This document shows, piece after piece, positions 52,052 through 60,939 of a DNA stretch of 64,000 nucleotides. Origin of the DNA: DAIDKA01 sp035503515 (GTDB lineage Bacteria > Pseudomonadota > Gammaproteobacteria > Steroidobacterales > Steroidobacteraceae); NCBI GenBank assembly GCA_035503515.1, contig DATJTJ010000064.1, forward strand, positions 1 to 64,000. Reading direction: 5' to 3'. Position 1 is the stretch's first letter, and each line of letters begins with the position of its first letter. The notes under the pieces were generated by a model, which was given only the letters and a program-made list of their open reading frames with translations, did not search any database and was not told where the DNA came from. Position numbers and translations under genes: made by a program.

Positions 52052-54817
52052 ATGACAGACGCAGCAGCTGGTCCGCAGGGACCCGAATCCACCACGCGGC
52101 GCAGCCGCCGACTGGCCTTCTGGACTATCGCCGGACTGGCGGTCGGGACGGGCAGCGCCTATGCCCAGACCGCCCCTGCCCCTGCGGCTGCCCCGGCCTC
52201 GGGCGACACCCTCCAGGAAGTCGTCGTCACGGCCGAGCGCCGCTCCGAGAACGTGCAGTCGGTGCCCATTGCCATCACGGCCTTCACCGCCGACACCCTG
52301 CAGCAGCGCAATCTCACCAACGTGAACGTGCTCGGCGATCTGACGCCGAGCGTGAACCTGGATGCCGGCGCGCCGTTCTCCGGCGACCGATCGGTGCTGT
52401 CTGCCTCCATCCGCGGCGTCGGACAGGACGACTTCGCCTTCAACCTCAACCCCGCCGTCGGCGTCTATCTGGACGGCATCTATCTGGCGCGCACCATCGG
52501 CGCCAACCAGGACCTGCTGGACGTGGACCGCGTCGAAATTCTCAAGGGTCCGCAGGGCACCCTGTTCGGCGCCAACACTGAGGGCGGTGCGATCAGCATC
52601 ATCACGCACACTCCGGGGAACGAGGAGAAATTCACGGCGCAGGCCACGACCGGCAGCCTGAACCGCCGCGACTTCGGATTCACGGCCGATATCCCCATCA
52701 TCAAGGACACCCTGCTCTCCTCCATCACCGTGTCCACCCAGAACCGGGACGGCTACCAGAAGGTCATCCCCTACCCGAGCAACACTGCTCAGGGCTCGGA
52801 GCCGTTCGTGGTCGATCCCCAGGACGCGTACCCGAAGGCGGGCTACCAGACCGGCAGTGCATACGGCGGCTATGACGTCCAGACCGTTCGCGGCAAGCTG
52901 CTATGGCTGCCTTCGGACAAGGACTCCGTGACGCTGGCCGCGGACGTGAACCGCCAGGCTCAGGAGGCGTTGCCCTACACCATCCTGGAGACCTATCAGG
53001 GCAATCTGACGACCTCGACATTCTCGACCCTGTACAACACCTGCATCAGCAGCAACGCGGCGACCATCAACGCCAACATCCAGGCGGCCTCGGCGGTCGC
53101 CCCGGGCGTGTACGGGTTCCCCATTGGCTCGGCCGGCAACGCCGGCCTGGCCGGCTTGTGCTCGTCCCTGCGGGCCCATGTTCCCGGGGTCTCCACCGGC
53201 GGCGCCGCGCTGCTGGGCGCCGGCTACGTGGGGGGTCCGGCGGGGCCGTTCAACTACGCCACGTACCTGACCAATCCCACCGCATACCTGGGATCCCAGC
53301 AGCCGCGGCTGTACGACTATCCGGGCGCCAACCAGACCGGCAACATCGATACGACTTACGCCAATGGGCCGGATTTTGCGGACAACAACTATTTCGGGTT
53401 CTCCGTCACCGAGCAGCACCAGTTCAACGACGATCTGTCGTTCAAGTCGATCAGCGGCTACCGGCAGATCACCTGGTCGATCGGCACGGACCTGGACGGC
53501 ACGCCGGAAACCCTGCAGGAGGTCAGTGACCACCAGCACCAGTGGCAGGTCTCCCAGGAATTCCAACTGAACGGCAAGTCATTGAACGATGCCCTGAACT
53601 GGGTCACCGGCCTCTACTATTTCGAGGAAGCCGGCTTCGTGCACGACTACGTGCCCTTCGAATCATTGCTGTATGTGGATGACATCCAGAATGATGCGAA
53701 CAACAAGCAGGCAGCTGCCTTCGTGCACGCCGACTACAAGCTCAACGATCAGCTCAGCTTCACCGCCGGCGGCCGCTACACGCGCGTGGTGGAAGAGTTC
53801 ATCGGCGGCCAGGCCGACCTGAACTGCTTCCCGTACGGCTCGGCACTGTGCGGTGTGCTGCTGCCGTCACCCTATGCCTTCCAGTATGGTGGCGGCATCG
53901 TGGACCGCTACTTCCCGCCCGGCGACAACCGGCAGACGTGGAACGTGTTCGATCCGACCCTCGCTGCCCAGTACCACTTCAGCGACGATTCCATGGTGTA
54001 TCTGAGCTGGGGCAAGGGCTTCAAGGCTGGCGGCTGGACCACGCGCCTGTCCGCGAACGACACCGCCGAGGCCGCGCAGTTCTCGCCCGAGTACACCAAG
54101 ACCTGGGAACTGGGTGAGAAGTCCGAATGGTTCAATCACCATCTGAAGGCCAATGCCGCCCTGTTCTACACGGACTACGATGGCATCCAGCTCGACATCC
54201 AGCAGGGCATCTCGCCGGTGTACGCGAACGCCGGCAACGCCAAGATCAGGGGCGCGGAACTGGAGCTGCAGTCGGTCATCGGTGGCGGACTGTCGCTGAA
54301 CGTCTCCGGCTCCTACATCGACGCGTACTACACCTACATCAATCCCAACGCCAACATTCCGCAGGAAATCCTCCCCGGAATCGGCCTCAACGAGTGCCCC
54401 TCGCATGCCATCAATCCGGCAACGGGCGGCCCGGTGTGCGACATCATCGGTGGCAATGGGCTGGATGCACGGCTGCCGAAGACACCGAAGTACAAGCTGA
54501 GCTTCTATCCGGAGTACACCTACGTGCTGGGCAACCAGGCTTCGCTGCGGTTCATCGTCGACTTCACCTACACCGCGGAGATGTTCAACGATTCGCTGAA
54601 CACCCCCGAACTGCGTGATCCGGCGACGCGCATGCTCGATGCGTCGGTACACTACATTTCGCCGAGCGGGAACTACGACCTGGCCCTGGGTGGTACCAAC
54701 ATCAGCAATGACCGCTTCATCACCACTGGTTCGCCGAACATCGGGGCCGGCGAACTCGGCGGCACCTACAACGAGCCGGCTGAGTGGTACCTGCAGCTGA
54801 CGGCTCACTTCAAATGA
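52052..54817 (+). CDS. TonB-dependent outer-membrane receptor
   Basis: 921 residues from ATG 52052 with GCAGGA close by; an upstream GTG in frame gives no signal peptide. The signal region is LAFWTIAGLAVGTGSAYAQ, followed by an alanine/proline linker, the TonB box EVVVTAERR, the plug (VPIAITAF, RGVGQDDF, DVDRVEILKGPQGTLFGANTEGGAISIIT) and a beta-barrel with alternating aromatic strands. The C-terminal strand ends YLQLTAHFK. It imports a large or scarce ligand through the outer membrane using TonB energy. The divergent AraC regulator and the adjacent carboxylase operon suggest an aromatic substrate; iron-siderophore uptake cannot be excluded. Confidence 0.93.
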   Translation: MTDAAAGPQGPESTTRRSRRLAFWTIAGLAVGTGSAYAQTAPAPAAAPASGDTLQEVVVTAERRSENVQSVPIAITAFTADTLQQRNLTNVNVLGDLTPSVNLDAGAPFSGDRSVLSASIRGVGQDDFAFNLNPAVGVYLDGIYLARTIGANQDLLDVDRVEILKGPQGTLFGANTEGGAISIITHTPGNEEKFTAQATTGSLNRRDFGFTADIPIIKDTLLSSITVSTQNRDGYQKVIPYPSNTAQGSEPFVVDPQDAYPKAGYQTGSAYGGYDVQTVRGKLLWLPSDKDSVTLAADVNRQAQEALPYTILETYQGNLTTSTFSTLYNTCISSNAATINANIQAASAVAPGVYGFPIGSAGNAGLAGLCSSLRAHVPGVSTGGAALLGAGYVGGPAGPFNYATYLTNPTAYLGSQQPRLYDYPGANQTGNIDTTYANGPDFADNNYFGFSVTEQHQFNDDLSFKSISGYRQITWSIGTDLDGTPETLQEVSDHQHQWQVSQEFQLNGKSLNDALNWVTGLYYFEEAGFVHDYVPFESLLYVDDIQNDANNKQAAAFVHADYKLNDQLSFTAGGRYTRVVEEFIGGQADLNCFPYGSALCGVLLPSPYAFQYGGGIVDRYFPPGDNRQTWNVFDPTLAAQYHFSDDSMVYLSWGKGFKAGGWTTRLSANDTAEAAQFSPEYTKTWELGEKSEWFNHHLKANAALFYTDYDGIQLDIQQGISPVYANAGNAKIRGAELELQSVIGGGLSLNVSGSYIDAYYTYINPNANIPQEILPGIGLNECPSHAINPATGGPVCDIIGGNGLDARLPKTPKYKLSFYPEYTYVLGNQASLRFIVDFTYTAEMFNDSLNTPELRDPATRMLDASVHYISPSGNYDLALGGTNISNDRFITTGSPNIGAGELGGTYNEPAEWYLQLTAHFK

Positions 54818-54841
54818 ACGAGTAGCTCTCGATGGCCTCGG

Positions 54842-54871
54842 AAAAGGCCGCTGCGAACCAGCGGCCTTTTT
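54842..54871. terminator. Rho-independent terminator after the TonB receptor
   Basis: A 12-bp perfect stem (AAAAGGCCGCTG with CAGCGGCCTTTT) and a 5-base loop CGAAC, followed by T. It lies 25 bases after the receptor stop and 9 bases before the stop of the convergent flavoprotein gene, so its symmetry may serve both directions. Confidence 0.88.
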
Positions 54872-54879
54872 CCTGGGCG

Positions 54880-56424
54880 TCAACCGCGGGTCATGCGCGG
54901 ATCCGGCGCAGGTTTTATGTTGGCGTTGAGCCGGAACAGGTTGGTCGGATCGTACTGGTTCTTCACGCGCACCAGACGGGGATAGTTCTCCCCATAGGTG
55001 GCGCGCAGCCGTGACTCCAGCACCTCGGAATCGCCGTTGATGTAGTACCCCCGGGTAAGGGGCTCGAGACCACTCCACACTTCCCGGTACGCCTTCTGGA
55101 TGGCCTCGGGCTGCAGCCGCCCTTGCCAGGAATCACCCAGCAGCAAGCCGAAGGAAGCCGCACGGTTCCAGTAGGCCGTCGCTTCCGGGCGCACTCTGGC
55201 GACCGCACCGCCGAACTGGCCGAGGCTCGCGAAGCATTCCATGGTGGCTGGAACCGTGGCAAAACGCCGCGCCAACTCGTCGAACAACGCGTCCGTCGGC
55301 TCACCGTACACATAGCCGTGCCGCTCGTAGCTGGCGGGAGCCTGCGGGACCGCGAGCGGCGCATTGGTGGGAACGCCCTGCGCCGCAAGGTAGCTTTCCG
55401 CGCTCATCCGCTCGCGCAGCGTCTTGCCGAGCTTGCGCAGGGGCGCAAGCAGCCGCTCGCCCTGTTTCGGATCGCCCGAATAGAACCCCGACCAGGTCAC
55501 CTGGCGTCCGCGTTCGTCGTTGGAGAGTTCGGCGCCCAGGGTCATTTCGTCGGGCATGCCCGCGGCAAGGTCCCGCACCGCCCGCAGCACTTCCTGCGTG
55601 CGCTCATACGGATACGAGCCATTCGCCGCCAGCACCGGGTGCGCGAGCGGATGCAGCCGGTACTCGAAGGCGGTGACGACGCCAAAGTTGCCGCCGCCAC
55701 CGCGAATGGCCCAGAACAGGTCCGGGTTGTCCTGCGCGCTCAGGTGCCGCAGCTTCCCATCCGCGGTCACGATCTGGGCGGACACCACGTTGTCGATCGC
55801 CAGGCCGAAGGTGCGCATCAGCCGCCCGATACCGCCTCCCAGCGTGAGTCCGGCGATACCCGTGTCCGTTGCGGTTCCCAACGTCGTGGCCAGCCCGACG
55901 GCCTGGCTCTTGCGGTCGATGTCACCCAGCAGCACGCCGCCCTGCGCCCGGACGCGGCTGCCGGGCACGTCGATCTGCACCTGCCGCATCGGCGACAGGT
56001 CGATCATCATTCCGCCATCGCAGGCCGTCGCCTTTTCGATCTGGCAATGGCCTCCGGCCTTGACGGCGGTCAGCAACTCATGTGAACGGGCGAACTGCAC
56101 GGCCTTGACGACATCGTCCGCGTCGGCGGCCAGCACGATCAGTCCCGGGCGGCGGTCGAATGCCGAGTCCCAGTAGCGGCGCGCCTCGTCATATCCCGCG
56201 TCGCGGGGCAGCAGCAGCCTGCCCTTGAGGCCGGCGCGCAGGTCCCTGAGGTCCGCGGCACTGAGCGTCAGCGGTTTGCCCGCGCCACTGATGGCCGGCA
56301 GGCTGGCCGGGATGGCCCGCGGGGATGCGGGCTGGGCCCACAGGCCACGGCCGGGAACCCACAGGCCGCCGGCGGCGGCGAGCGTGGACTGGACGAATCT
56401 ACGTCTGCCGACCTTCGCTACCAT
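54880..56424 (-). CDS. Exported FAD-linked oxidase (berberine-bridge-enzyme family)
   Basis: 514 residues with a Tat signal (GRRRFVQSTLAAAGGLWVPG). The PCMH-type FAD domain has VKAGGHCQIEKA (the histidine is a candidate covalent FAD site), LGTATDTGIAGLTLGGGIGRL and WAIRGGGGNFGVVTAFEY. The BBE tail is YGENYPRLVRVKNQYDPTNLF with RLNANI. Such enzymes oxidise alcohols or phenols with oxygen; Tat export fits pre-loaded FAD. It overlaps the exported SDR gene by 7 bases, so both may act on one periplasmic substrate. Confidence 0.87.
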   Translation of the reverse strand: MVAKVGRRRFVQSTLAAAGGLWVPGRGLWAQPASPRAIPASLPAISGAGKPLTLSAADLRDLRAGLKGRLLLPRDAGYDEARRYWDSAFDRRPGLIVLAADADDVVKAVQFARSHELLTAVKAGGHCQIEKATACDGGMMIDLSPMRQVQIDVPGSRVRAQGGVLLGDIDRKSQAVGLATTLGTATDTGIAGLTLGGGIGRLMRTFGLAIDNVVSAQIVTADGKLRHLSAQDNPDLFWAIRGGGGNFGVVTAFEYRLHPLAHPVLAANGSYPYERTQEVLRAVRDLAAGMPDEMTLGAELSNDERGRQVTWSGFYSGDPKQGERLLAPLRKLGKTLRERMSAESYLAAQGVPTNAPLAVPQAPASYERHGYVYGEPTDALFDELARRFATVPATMECFASLGQFGGAVARVRPEATAYWNRAASFGLLLGDSWQGRLQPEAIQKAYREVWSGLEPLTRGYYINGDSEVLESRLRATYGENYPRLVRVKNQYDPTNLFRLNANIKPAPDPRMTRG

Positions 56425-57242
56425 GGGTGATCCTTGCCGTCATTGTCCATGAACCGGCCGCTGTCCTTCAGGGTCAGCCCGTCGATGGTCCTGATCATCT
56501 TGCCGATGGCCTCGGCGGGCGGCACGAAGCCGGGAAGTTTGTCATTGCCGAAGCTTTCCACCTGGACTCCGCCCGGATGGAACATGACGACGATGATACC
56601 GTCGTTCCTGAACTGGGCGCTCAACAGGCGCATCGCGCTGTTCAGGGCGGCCTTGCTGATGCGGTACCAGTAGTGATCGGGCACCGGGGAGCCGTTGGGC
56701 ATGAACGGCGGCACCGAGACCGAGCCGGCGGCCGAGCTGATGGCGATGATCTTCTTCTGCTGACTCGCCTTCACGTTGCCGATGAAGGTCTGGGCGATCA
56801 TCAGCGGGCCGGCCACGTTGGTATGGATGAAGTCATCGAGCAGCTTGAAGTCCAGGGTGCCGAACATCTGGTTGGTATTGCCGCCCGGCTTGTCGATGGG
56901 ATCGGTGCGCACCAGCCCCGCGTTGTTCAGCAGGATGTCGATCGGGACGCCCTTGAGCTTTGCACCGAGCGCGGCAATCTGGTCGCGGTCCGTCACGTCC
57001 ATCCGTTCGATGCGCACCTTCGGATAGCGGGCGGCGAGCTTCGCCAGCTCCTCCGGCGTCGTGGTGCGACGATGGGTGGCGATCACCGTCCAGCCGCGGG
57101 CCGCGTACTCCTTCGCGAACTCGAGGCCGATGCCCTGGTTGGCGCCCGTGATCAGCACGGTGTAGGCGCTGGCGCGCTGCGGCAGCACCGCGATCAGCAG
57201 TCCGACGGTGGCGAGAACCATGATCTGTCTCAAGATGCGCAT
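56418..57242 (-). CDS. Exported short-chain dehydrogenase, paralogue of the 42.8 kb gene
   Basis: 274 residues. A short Sec-type signal (RQIMVLATVGLLIAVLPQRASA) runs directly into the SDR core TVLITGANQGIGLEF, then LLNNAGLV, AISSAAG and catalytic YRISK. It shares HRRTTTPEELAKLAARYPKV-like segments with the protein at 42790, so the two are paralogues. The Asn-His-like variations around the active site are minor. It is embedded between a Tat flavoprotein and a DUF1348 protein in a compact minus-strand unit (gap of 2 bases upstream). Confidence 0.82.
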   Translation of the reverse strand: MRILRQIMVLATVGLLIAVLPQRASAYTVLITGANQGIGLEFAKEYAARGWTVIATHRRTTTPEELAKLAARYPKVRIERMDVTDRDQIAALGAKLKGVPIDILLNNAGLVRTDPIDKPGGNTNQMFGTLDFKLLDDFIHTNVAGPLMIAQTFIGNVKASQQKKIIAISSAAGSVSVPPFMPNGSPVPDHYWYRISKAALNSAMRLLSAQFRNDGIIVVMFHPGGVQVESFGNDKLPGFVPPAEAIGKMIRTIDGLTLKDSGRFMDNDGKDHPW

Positions 57243-57244
57243 GA

Positions 57245-57712
57245 CTAGAATCCCAAATCGCTGAGTGAAGGATGATCATCCGGTCGGCGTCCCGCCGGCC
57301 AGAAGTATTTACGGTCGCCGCCGGCGATCGGCGCATCGTTGATGCTGGCGAGGCGCACGCGCATCAGACCGTGCGGGTCGAACTCCCAGTTTTCATTGCC
57401 GTAACTGCGGAACCACTGACCGGTATCGTCGTGCCATTCGTAGGCGAACCTCACGGCAATGCGGTTGTCGGCATACGTCCAGAGCTGCTTGATGAGCCGG
57501 TAGTCCAGTTCGCGGTCCCACTTGCGCCGCAGGAACTCCTCGATGGCCTGCCTGCCCTGCAGGAACTCGGCCCGATTGCGCCAGCGGCTGTCGATCGTGT
57601 ACGCCTGTGCGACGCCGACCGGGTCGCGGCTATTCCAGGCGTCCTCCGCCATGCGCACTTTGTGCGTGGCGGATTCGCGCGTGAAGGGCGGCAGCGGGGG
57701 GCGGTCCATCAT
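57245..57712 (-). CDS. DUF1348 (NTF2-like) protein
   Basis: 155 residues, complete. KVRMAEDAWNSRDPVGVAQAY, DSRWRNRAEFLQGRQAIEEF, RKWDRELDYRLIKQLW and RFAYEWHDDTGQWFRSYGNE are near-invariant in DUF1348 proteins. The fold is NTF2-like; no biochemical function has been settled. The start overlaps the upstream YkgJ gene by ATGA and the exported SDR follows after 2 bases. Confidence 0.92.
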   Translation of the reverse strand: MMDRPPLPPFTRESATHKVRMAEDAWNSRDPVGVAQAYTIDSRWRNRAEFLQGRQAIEEFLRRKWDRELDYRLIKQLWTYADNRIAVRFAYEWHDDTGQWFRSYGNENWEFDPHGLMRVRLASINDAPIAGGDRKYFWPAGRRPDDHPSLSDLGF

Positions 57713-58344
57713 TTGTGCTCCTTGAGCAGCGCGCGTCCGGCACGCCAGCGGGCGATCAGTGCCGGATCGGCCAGCAGGGCGGCAACCGCAGTATGCAACT
57801 CCAGCGTGGCATTGTTCAGTCCTTCATGACGTACGGCCGCACTGACGCCCGCCTCCAGGGCCAGAGCCACCGCCTGCAGCCCCTGCAGGGCCACGGTGCC
57901 GGAGGGGACCGACGGGTCGCGGAATGACTGCTCGCAGCGCTCCTTGCTGGTGGAATGGTAGGCCGCGCAGGCACTGGGGCGCACTTCGTAGGCGGCGCAT
58001 TCGCCGTCCACCAGAAACGCACAGGCCCGCGGCCCCGCCGACGGCGTGGCGCCGTACTGCTGCAGCGCGCCGCGCACCCGTGCCGCCACTGCTGCCGGCA
58101 TCCGCGCCTGCAGATACCGGAACAGGGCGATGGCCTCGTGCGGCAGGACGTTCACGCGCAGATGACAGCAGAAACTGCAGCCGGCGCGGCAGGCCAGGCG
58201 GGCGCCGCTGCCTTGCAGGTGGGTCGCGGCCTGGTCCAGCAGGGCGTTGATCCTGCCGGCCAGCGCGGCGCAGGCGTCGACGTCGGTGCCCTGCCCCAGG
58301 GTGCTGCGCACGGCCTGCGCCGCGAAGAGTTCTACGGAGCTCAC
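57709..58344 (-). CDS. YkgJ-family cysteine-cluster protein
   Basis: 211 residues from a GTG at 58344 preceded by a consensus AGGAGG; longer in-frame starts would overlap the divergent gene. Cysteines follow the YkgJ pattern: ACRAGCSFCCHLRVNV (about residue 65), ACAFLVDGECAAYEVRPSAC and then CEQSF. The family binds zinc or an iron-sulfur cluster and is of unknown role. Gene order with DUF1348, exported SDR and Tat flavoprotein suggests one operon. Confidence 0.87.
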   Translation of the reverse strand: MSSVELFAAQAVRSTLGQGTDVDACAALAGRINALLDQAATHLQGSGARLACRAGCSFCCHLRVNVLPHEAIALFRYLQARMPAAVAARVRGALQQYGATPSAGPRACAFLVDGECAAYEVRPSACAAYHSTSKERCEQSFRDPSVPSGTVALQGLQAVALALEAGVSAAVRHEGLNNATLELHTAVAALLADPALIARWRAGRALLKEHK

Positions 58345-58351
58345 GTAAAGG

Positions 58352-58357
58352 CCTCCT
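58352..58357 (-). promoter_or_regulatory. Consensus ribosome-binding site for the YkgJ-family gene
   Basis: AGGAGG on the minus strand, 7 bases before the GTG at 58344. It decides for this GTG over the longer in-frame ATG at 58386. Confidence 0.8.
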
Positions 58358-58384
58358 GGCAGGCGCGCATCATACAATGCCGGC

Positions 58385-59827
58385 ATGAACACACCTGCCC
58401 CGCCCCCCGCGGCACTGTCCGACGACGCCGTGCGCGCCTGCATCGATGTCCTGCGCGCCATCGAGGCCGACCGTTCCGTCCTGACCCAGCTCGCACCCGA
58501 GCGGCGGCGCGAGCTGCTGATCCTGGCCGGCCTGGTCGCCAAGCCGGAACGTCACGACCTGGTGAAAATGGCCAAGGCGTTCCGCCGCGCCGATCGTGCC
58601 GCGGCCCGGGAGCGTGACCGCGAGCTCCTACAGCGCACGGGGCTGCGCCTGCAGCGGCGGGCGGCCCGCTTCACGCCGCTATGGCTGCCCGAACCGCAGT
58701 CCGCAGCCGGTTGCGAATCCGGGCCGGCGCTGGACCAGGCACTGAACTGCTATGTCTGCAAGCAACCGTTCCGGCAGCCGCATCGCTTCTACGACTCACT
58801 GTGCCGCGAATGCGGGGAGTACAACTACGTCAAGCGCAGCCAGAGCGCGGATCTCACGGGCCACTGTGCCCTGGTCACCGGCGCGCGGGTCAAGATCGGA
58901 TTCCAGGCCGCCCTCAAGCTGTTGCGGGCCGGCGCGCGCGTCATCGTGACGACCCGCTTCCCGGTCGATGCCGCCGAGCGCTACGCGGCAGAAGCGGACT
59001 ACGCCCGGTTCAGCAGCCGGCTGCAGATCCACGGCCTGGACCTGCGGCACTCCCCGAGCGTCGAGCAATTCTCGCGTCACCTGCTGCAGGCGTTGCCGCG
59101 CCTGGACTACATCCTGAACAACGCCTGTCAGACCGTGCGCCGTCCCGCCGCATTCTTCGCGCATCTTCTCGAGAAGGAGGCGGCGCCGCTCGCATCCCTG
59201 CCCGCCGTACTGCAGGGGCCACTGCTGGCCCAGGGCATCAGGCCCGGCGTGCCGATGCGGGCGAGCGGGCTGCTGCACGACGACGAGCAGCTGTTCCCCA
59301 CCCACCGTTACGATGAAGACCAGCAGCAGGTCGACCTGCGGACCGTCAACAGCTGGCGTCTGCGGCTACATGAAGTGGATACCCCGGAGCTGCTGGAAGT
59401 GCACCTGGTCAATGCCATCGCACCGTACATCCTCAACGCCCGCCTCAAGCCTCTGATGCTGGCTACCCCGGGGGCACACAAGCACATCGTCAACGTCAGC
59501 GCCATGGAAGGTCAGTTCTACCGCACCACCAAGACCGAGCGGCATCCCCACACCAACATGGCCAAGGCCGCATTGAACATGATGACGCGCACCAGTGCCC
59601 CGGATTACTTCCGGGATGGGATCCACATGAATGCCGTGGACACCGGCTGGGTGACCGATGAGGATCCCGCCGTTCACGCGGCCCGCAAGGCCGAACTCGG
59701 ATTCGCGCCGCCCCTCGACATCATCGACGGGGCCGCACGGATCGTGGATCCGATTTTTGAGGGTCACCGGACCGGTACCCACGTGTGGGGTCAGTTCCTC
59801 AAGGACTACAGGCCGGCGCCCTGGTAA
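58385..59827 (+). CDS. SDR-fold protein with an N-terminal Cys4 zinc knuckle and no catalytic tyrosine
   Basis: 480 residues. An N-terminal helical domain (1-115) is followed by a likely zinc site, Cys122/Cys125 (CYVC) and Cys140/Cys143 (CREC), then a Rossmann domain (ALVTGARVKIGFQAAL). The nucleotide loop reads TGARVKIG, lacking the second glycine of TGxxxGIG. The active-site region is HTNMAK, so the usual YxxxK is Thr390xxxLys394; NVSAMEG supplies a serine. Homologues of this arrangement occur widely, so it is a real family, but the reaction must differ from a standard SDR. Divergent from the YkgJ gene across 40 bases. Confidence 0.83.
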   Translation: MNTPAPPPAALSDDAVRACIDVLRAIEADRSVLTQLAPERRRELLILAGLVAKPERHDLVKMAKAFRRADRAAARERDRELLQRTGLRLQRRAARFTPLWLPEPQSAAGCESGPALDQALNCYVCKQPFRQPHRFYDSLCRECGEYNYVKRSQSADLTGHCALVTGARVKIGFQAALKLLRAGARVIVTTRFPVDAAERYAAEADYARFSSRLQIHGLDLRHSPSVEQFSRHLLQALPRLDYILNNACQTVRRPAAFFAHLLEKEAAPLASLPAVLQGPLLAQGIRPGVPMRASGLLHDDEQLFPTHRYDEDQQQVDLRTVNSWRLRLHEVDTPELLEVHLVNAIAPYILNARLKPLMLATPGAHKHIVNVSAMEGQFYRTTKTERHPHTNMAKAALNMMTRTSAPDYFRDGIHMNAVDTGWVTDEDPAVHAARKAELGFAPPLDIIDGAARIVDPIFEGHRTGTHVWGQFLKDYRPAPW

Positions 59828-59838
59828 TGCGGGAGCCG

Positions 59839-60918
59839 CTACTGCCTGCGCGGCTCGTCGAACAGTTCCAGGAACACCCCGGTATCGGGGTCCCGGACCA
59901 TCACTTCGCGGGTTCCGCTGCGCATGGTCACGATGCCGGGCCTGGACACCAGGGTCGCTCCGGCGGCCAGCACCTGCGGCAGCGCCGTATCCAGGTTCTG
60001 CACCTGAAAGCCGATGTAACCGACGCCGATGTCGGTGATCCGCGCCGGCCGCACCGCCGTCTTGCGGTTCTGGAAATCGACCAGTTCCAGGTTCATCCGC
60101 AGATTGGGAGCGATCTCCTGCGGGAATGACACATTGAAGAACCGCAGCACGTTGCCGTGGCCGCCGACTGCGGAATCGTAGAAGTCGCCCTTGAGCCAGG
60201 GGGAGTCAGTCTGGGGCCACCGTCCGCCCAGGGTGCCGCTGTAGAAAGCCTTGCACTTGTCCGCATCGAGGATCACCACCCCCAGGTGACTGACCCCCGG
60301 CAACCATGCCGGCTGCGCCGGCCGGCCGTTCTGGGCCGGCGTTGCCGGACGCTGGTTGATGAGTTCGATGTCGAGCCCGTCCGGATCGGTGATGTACGCC
60401 AGCATCCCCTTGGTCTGGCCCGGCGGTGCAATCAGCTTGCCGCCCCAGGAGCGCGCATGCAGCAGGCCCGCGGCCTGCAGGTTCGCCCACACCTGGTCCG
60501 CATCGGCCACGATCAGCCCGAAATGTGTGACTCCCGGGTCCCAGGCGGTGTGCTGGCTCAGATCGTTGCGCTTGATGCCCTTCACCTCCCGCAGGTACAC
60601 CACGAAGTGCTGCCCCGAATCAGGGTTGACGACGTACATCTTCGCCAGGCGGGTGCTGATGCCCTTGACCCCGTACAGGCCCTGCAGGACCGGATCGGTG
60701 CGCCAGGCCGGATTGGCCGCGGGATCCTGCATGAAGCCGAGCATCTTGTAGAAGGCGACTGAACGGTCGAGGTCCCTGACCGCCCTGCCGACGAAACCGA
60801 GCCGCGCGCCCTGCCAGGTACTCTCAGTACTAGTGTCCTGCGCACCGGCCACCAGGCTTGACGCGCAGAACATCACGGCGCTCAGCCACGCGGTGGCGAG
60901 CGGATTCAATCGCTTCAT
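59839..60918 (-). CDS. Secreted two-domain VOC (glyoxalase/dioxygenase-fold) protein
   Basis: 359 residues with a signal peptide (LATAWLSAVMFCASSLVAGA). Two VOC modules follow: LGFVGRAVRDLDRSVAFYKMLGF to about residue 190 and GVSHLGVVILDADKCKAFY from about 205, ending GTREVMVRDPDTGVFLELFD. The family uses a metal for isomerisation, dioxygenation or resistance. Export is unusual for a dioxygenase and suggests another role. It is convergent with the atypical SDR and 21 bases upstream of a Tat protein gene on the same strand. Confidence 0.82.
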   Translation of the reverse strand: MKRLNPLATAWLSAVMFCASSLVAGAQDTSTESTWQGARLGFVGRAVRDLDRSVAFYKMLGFMQDPAANPAWRTDPVLQGLYGVKGISTRLAKMYVVNPDSGQHFVVYLREVKGIKRNDLSQHTAWDPGVTHFGLIVADADQVWANLQAAGLLHARSWGGKLIAPPGQTKGMLAYITDPDGLDIELINQRPATPAQNGRPAQPAWLPGVSHLGVVILDADKCKAFYSGTLGGRWPQTDSPWLKGDFYDSAVGGHGNVLRFFNVSFPQEIAPNLRMNLELVDFQNRKTAVRPARITDIGVGYIGFQVQNLDTALPQVLAAGATLVSRPGIVTMRSGTREVMVRDPDTGVFLELFDEPRRQ

Positions 60919-60939
60919 GTTGAGCCCCCTCGAACGACT

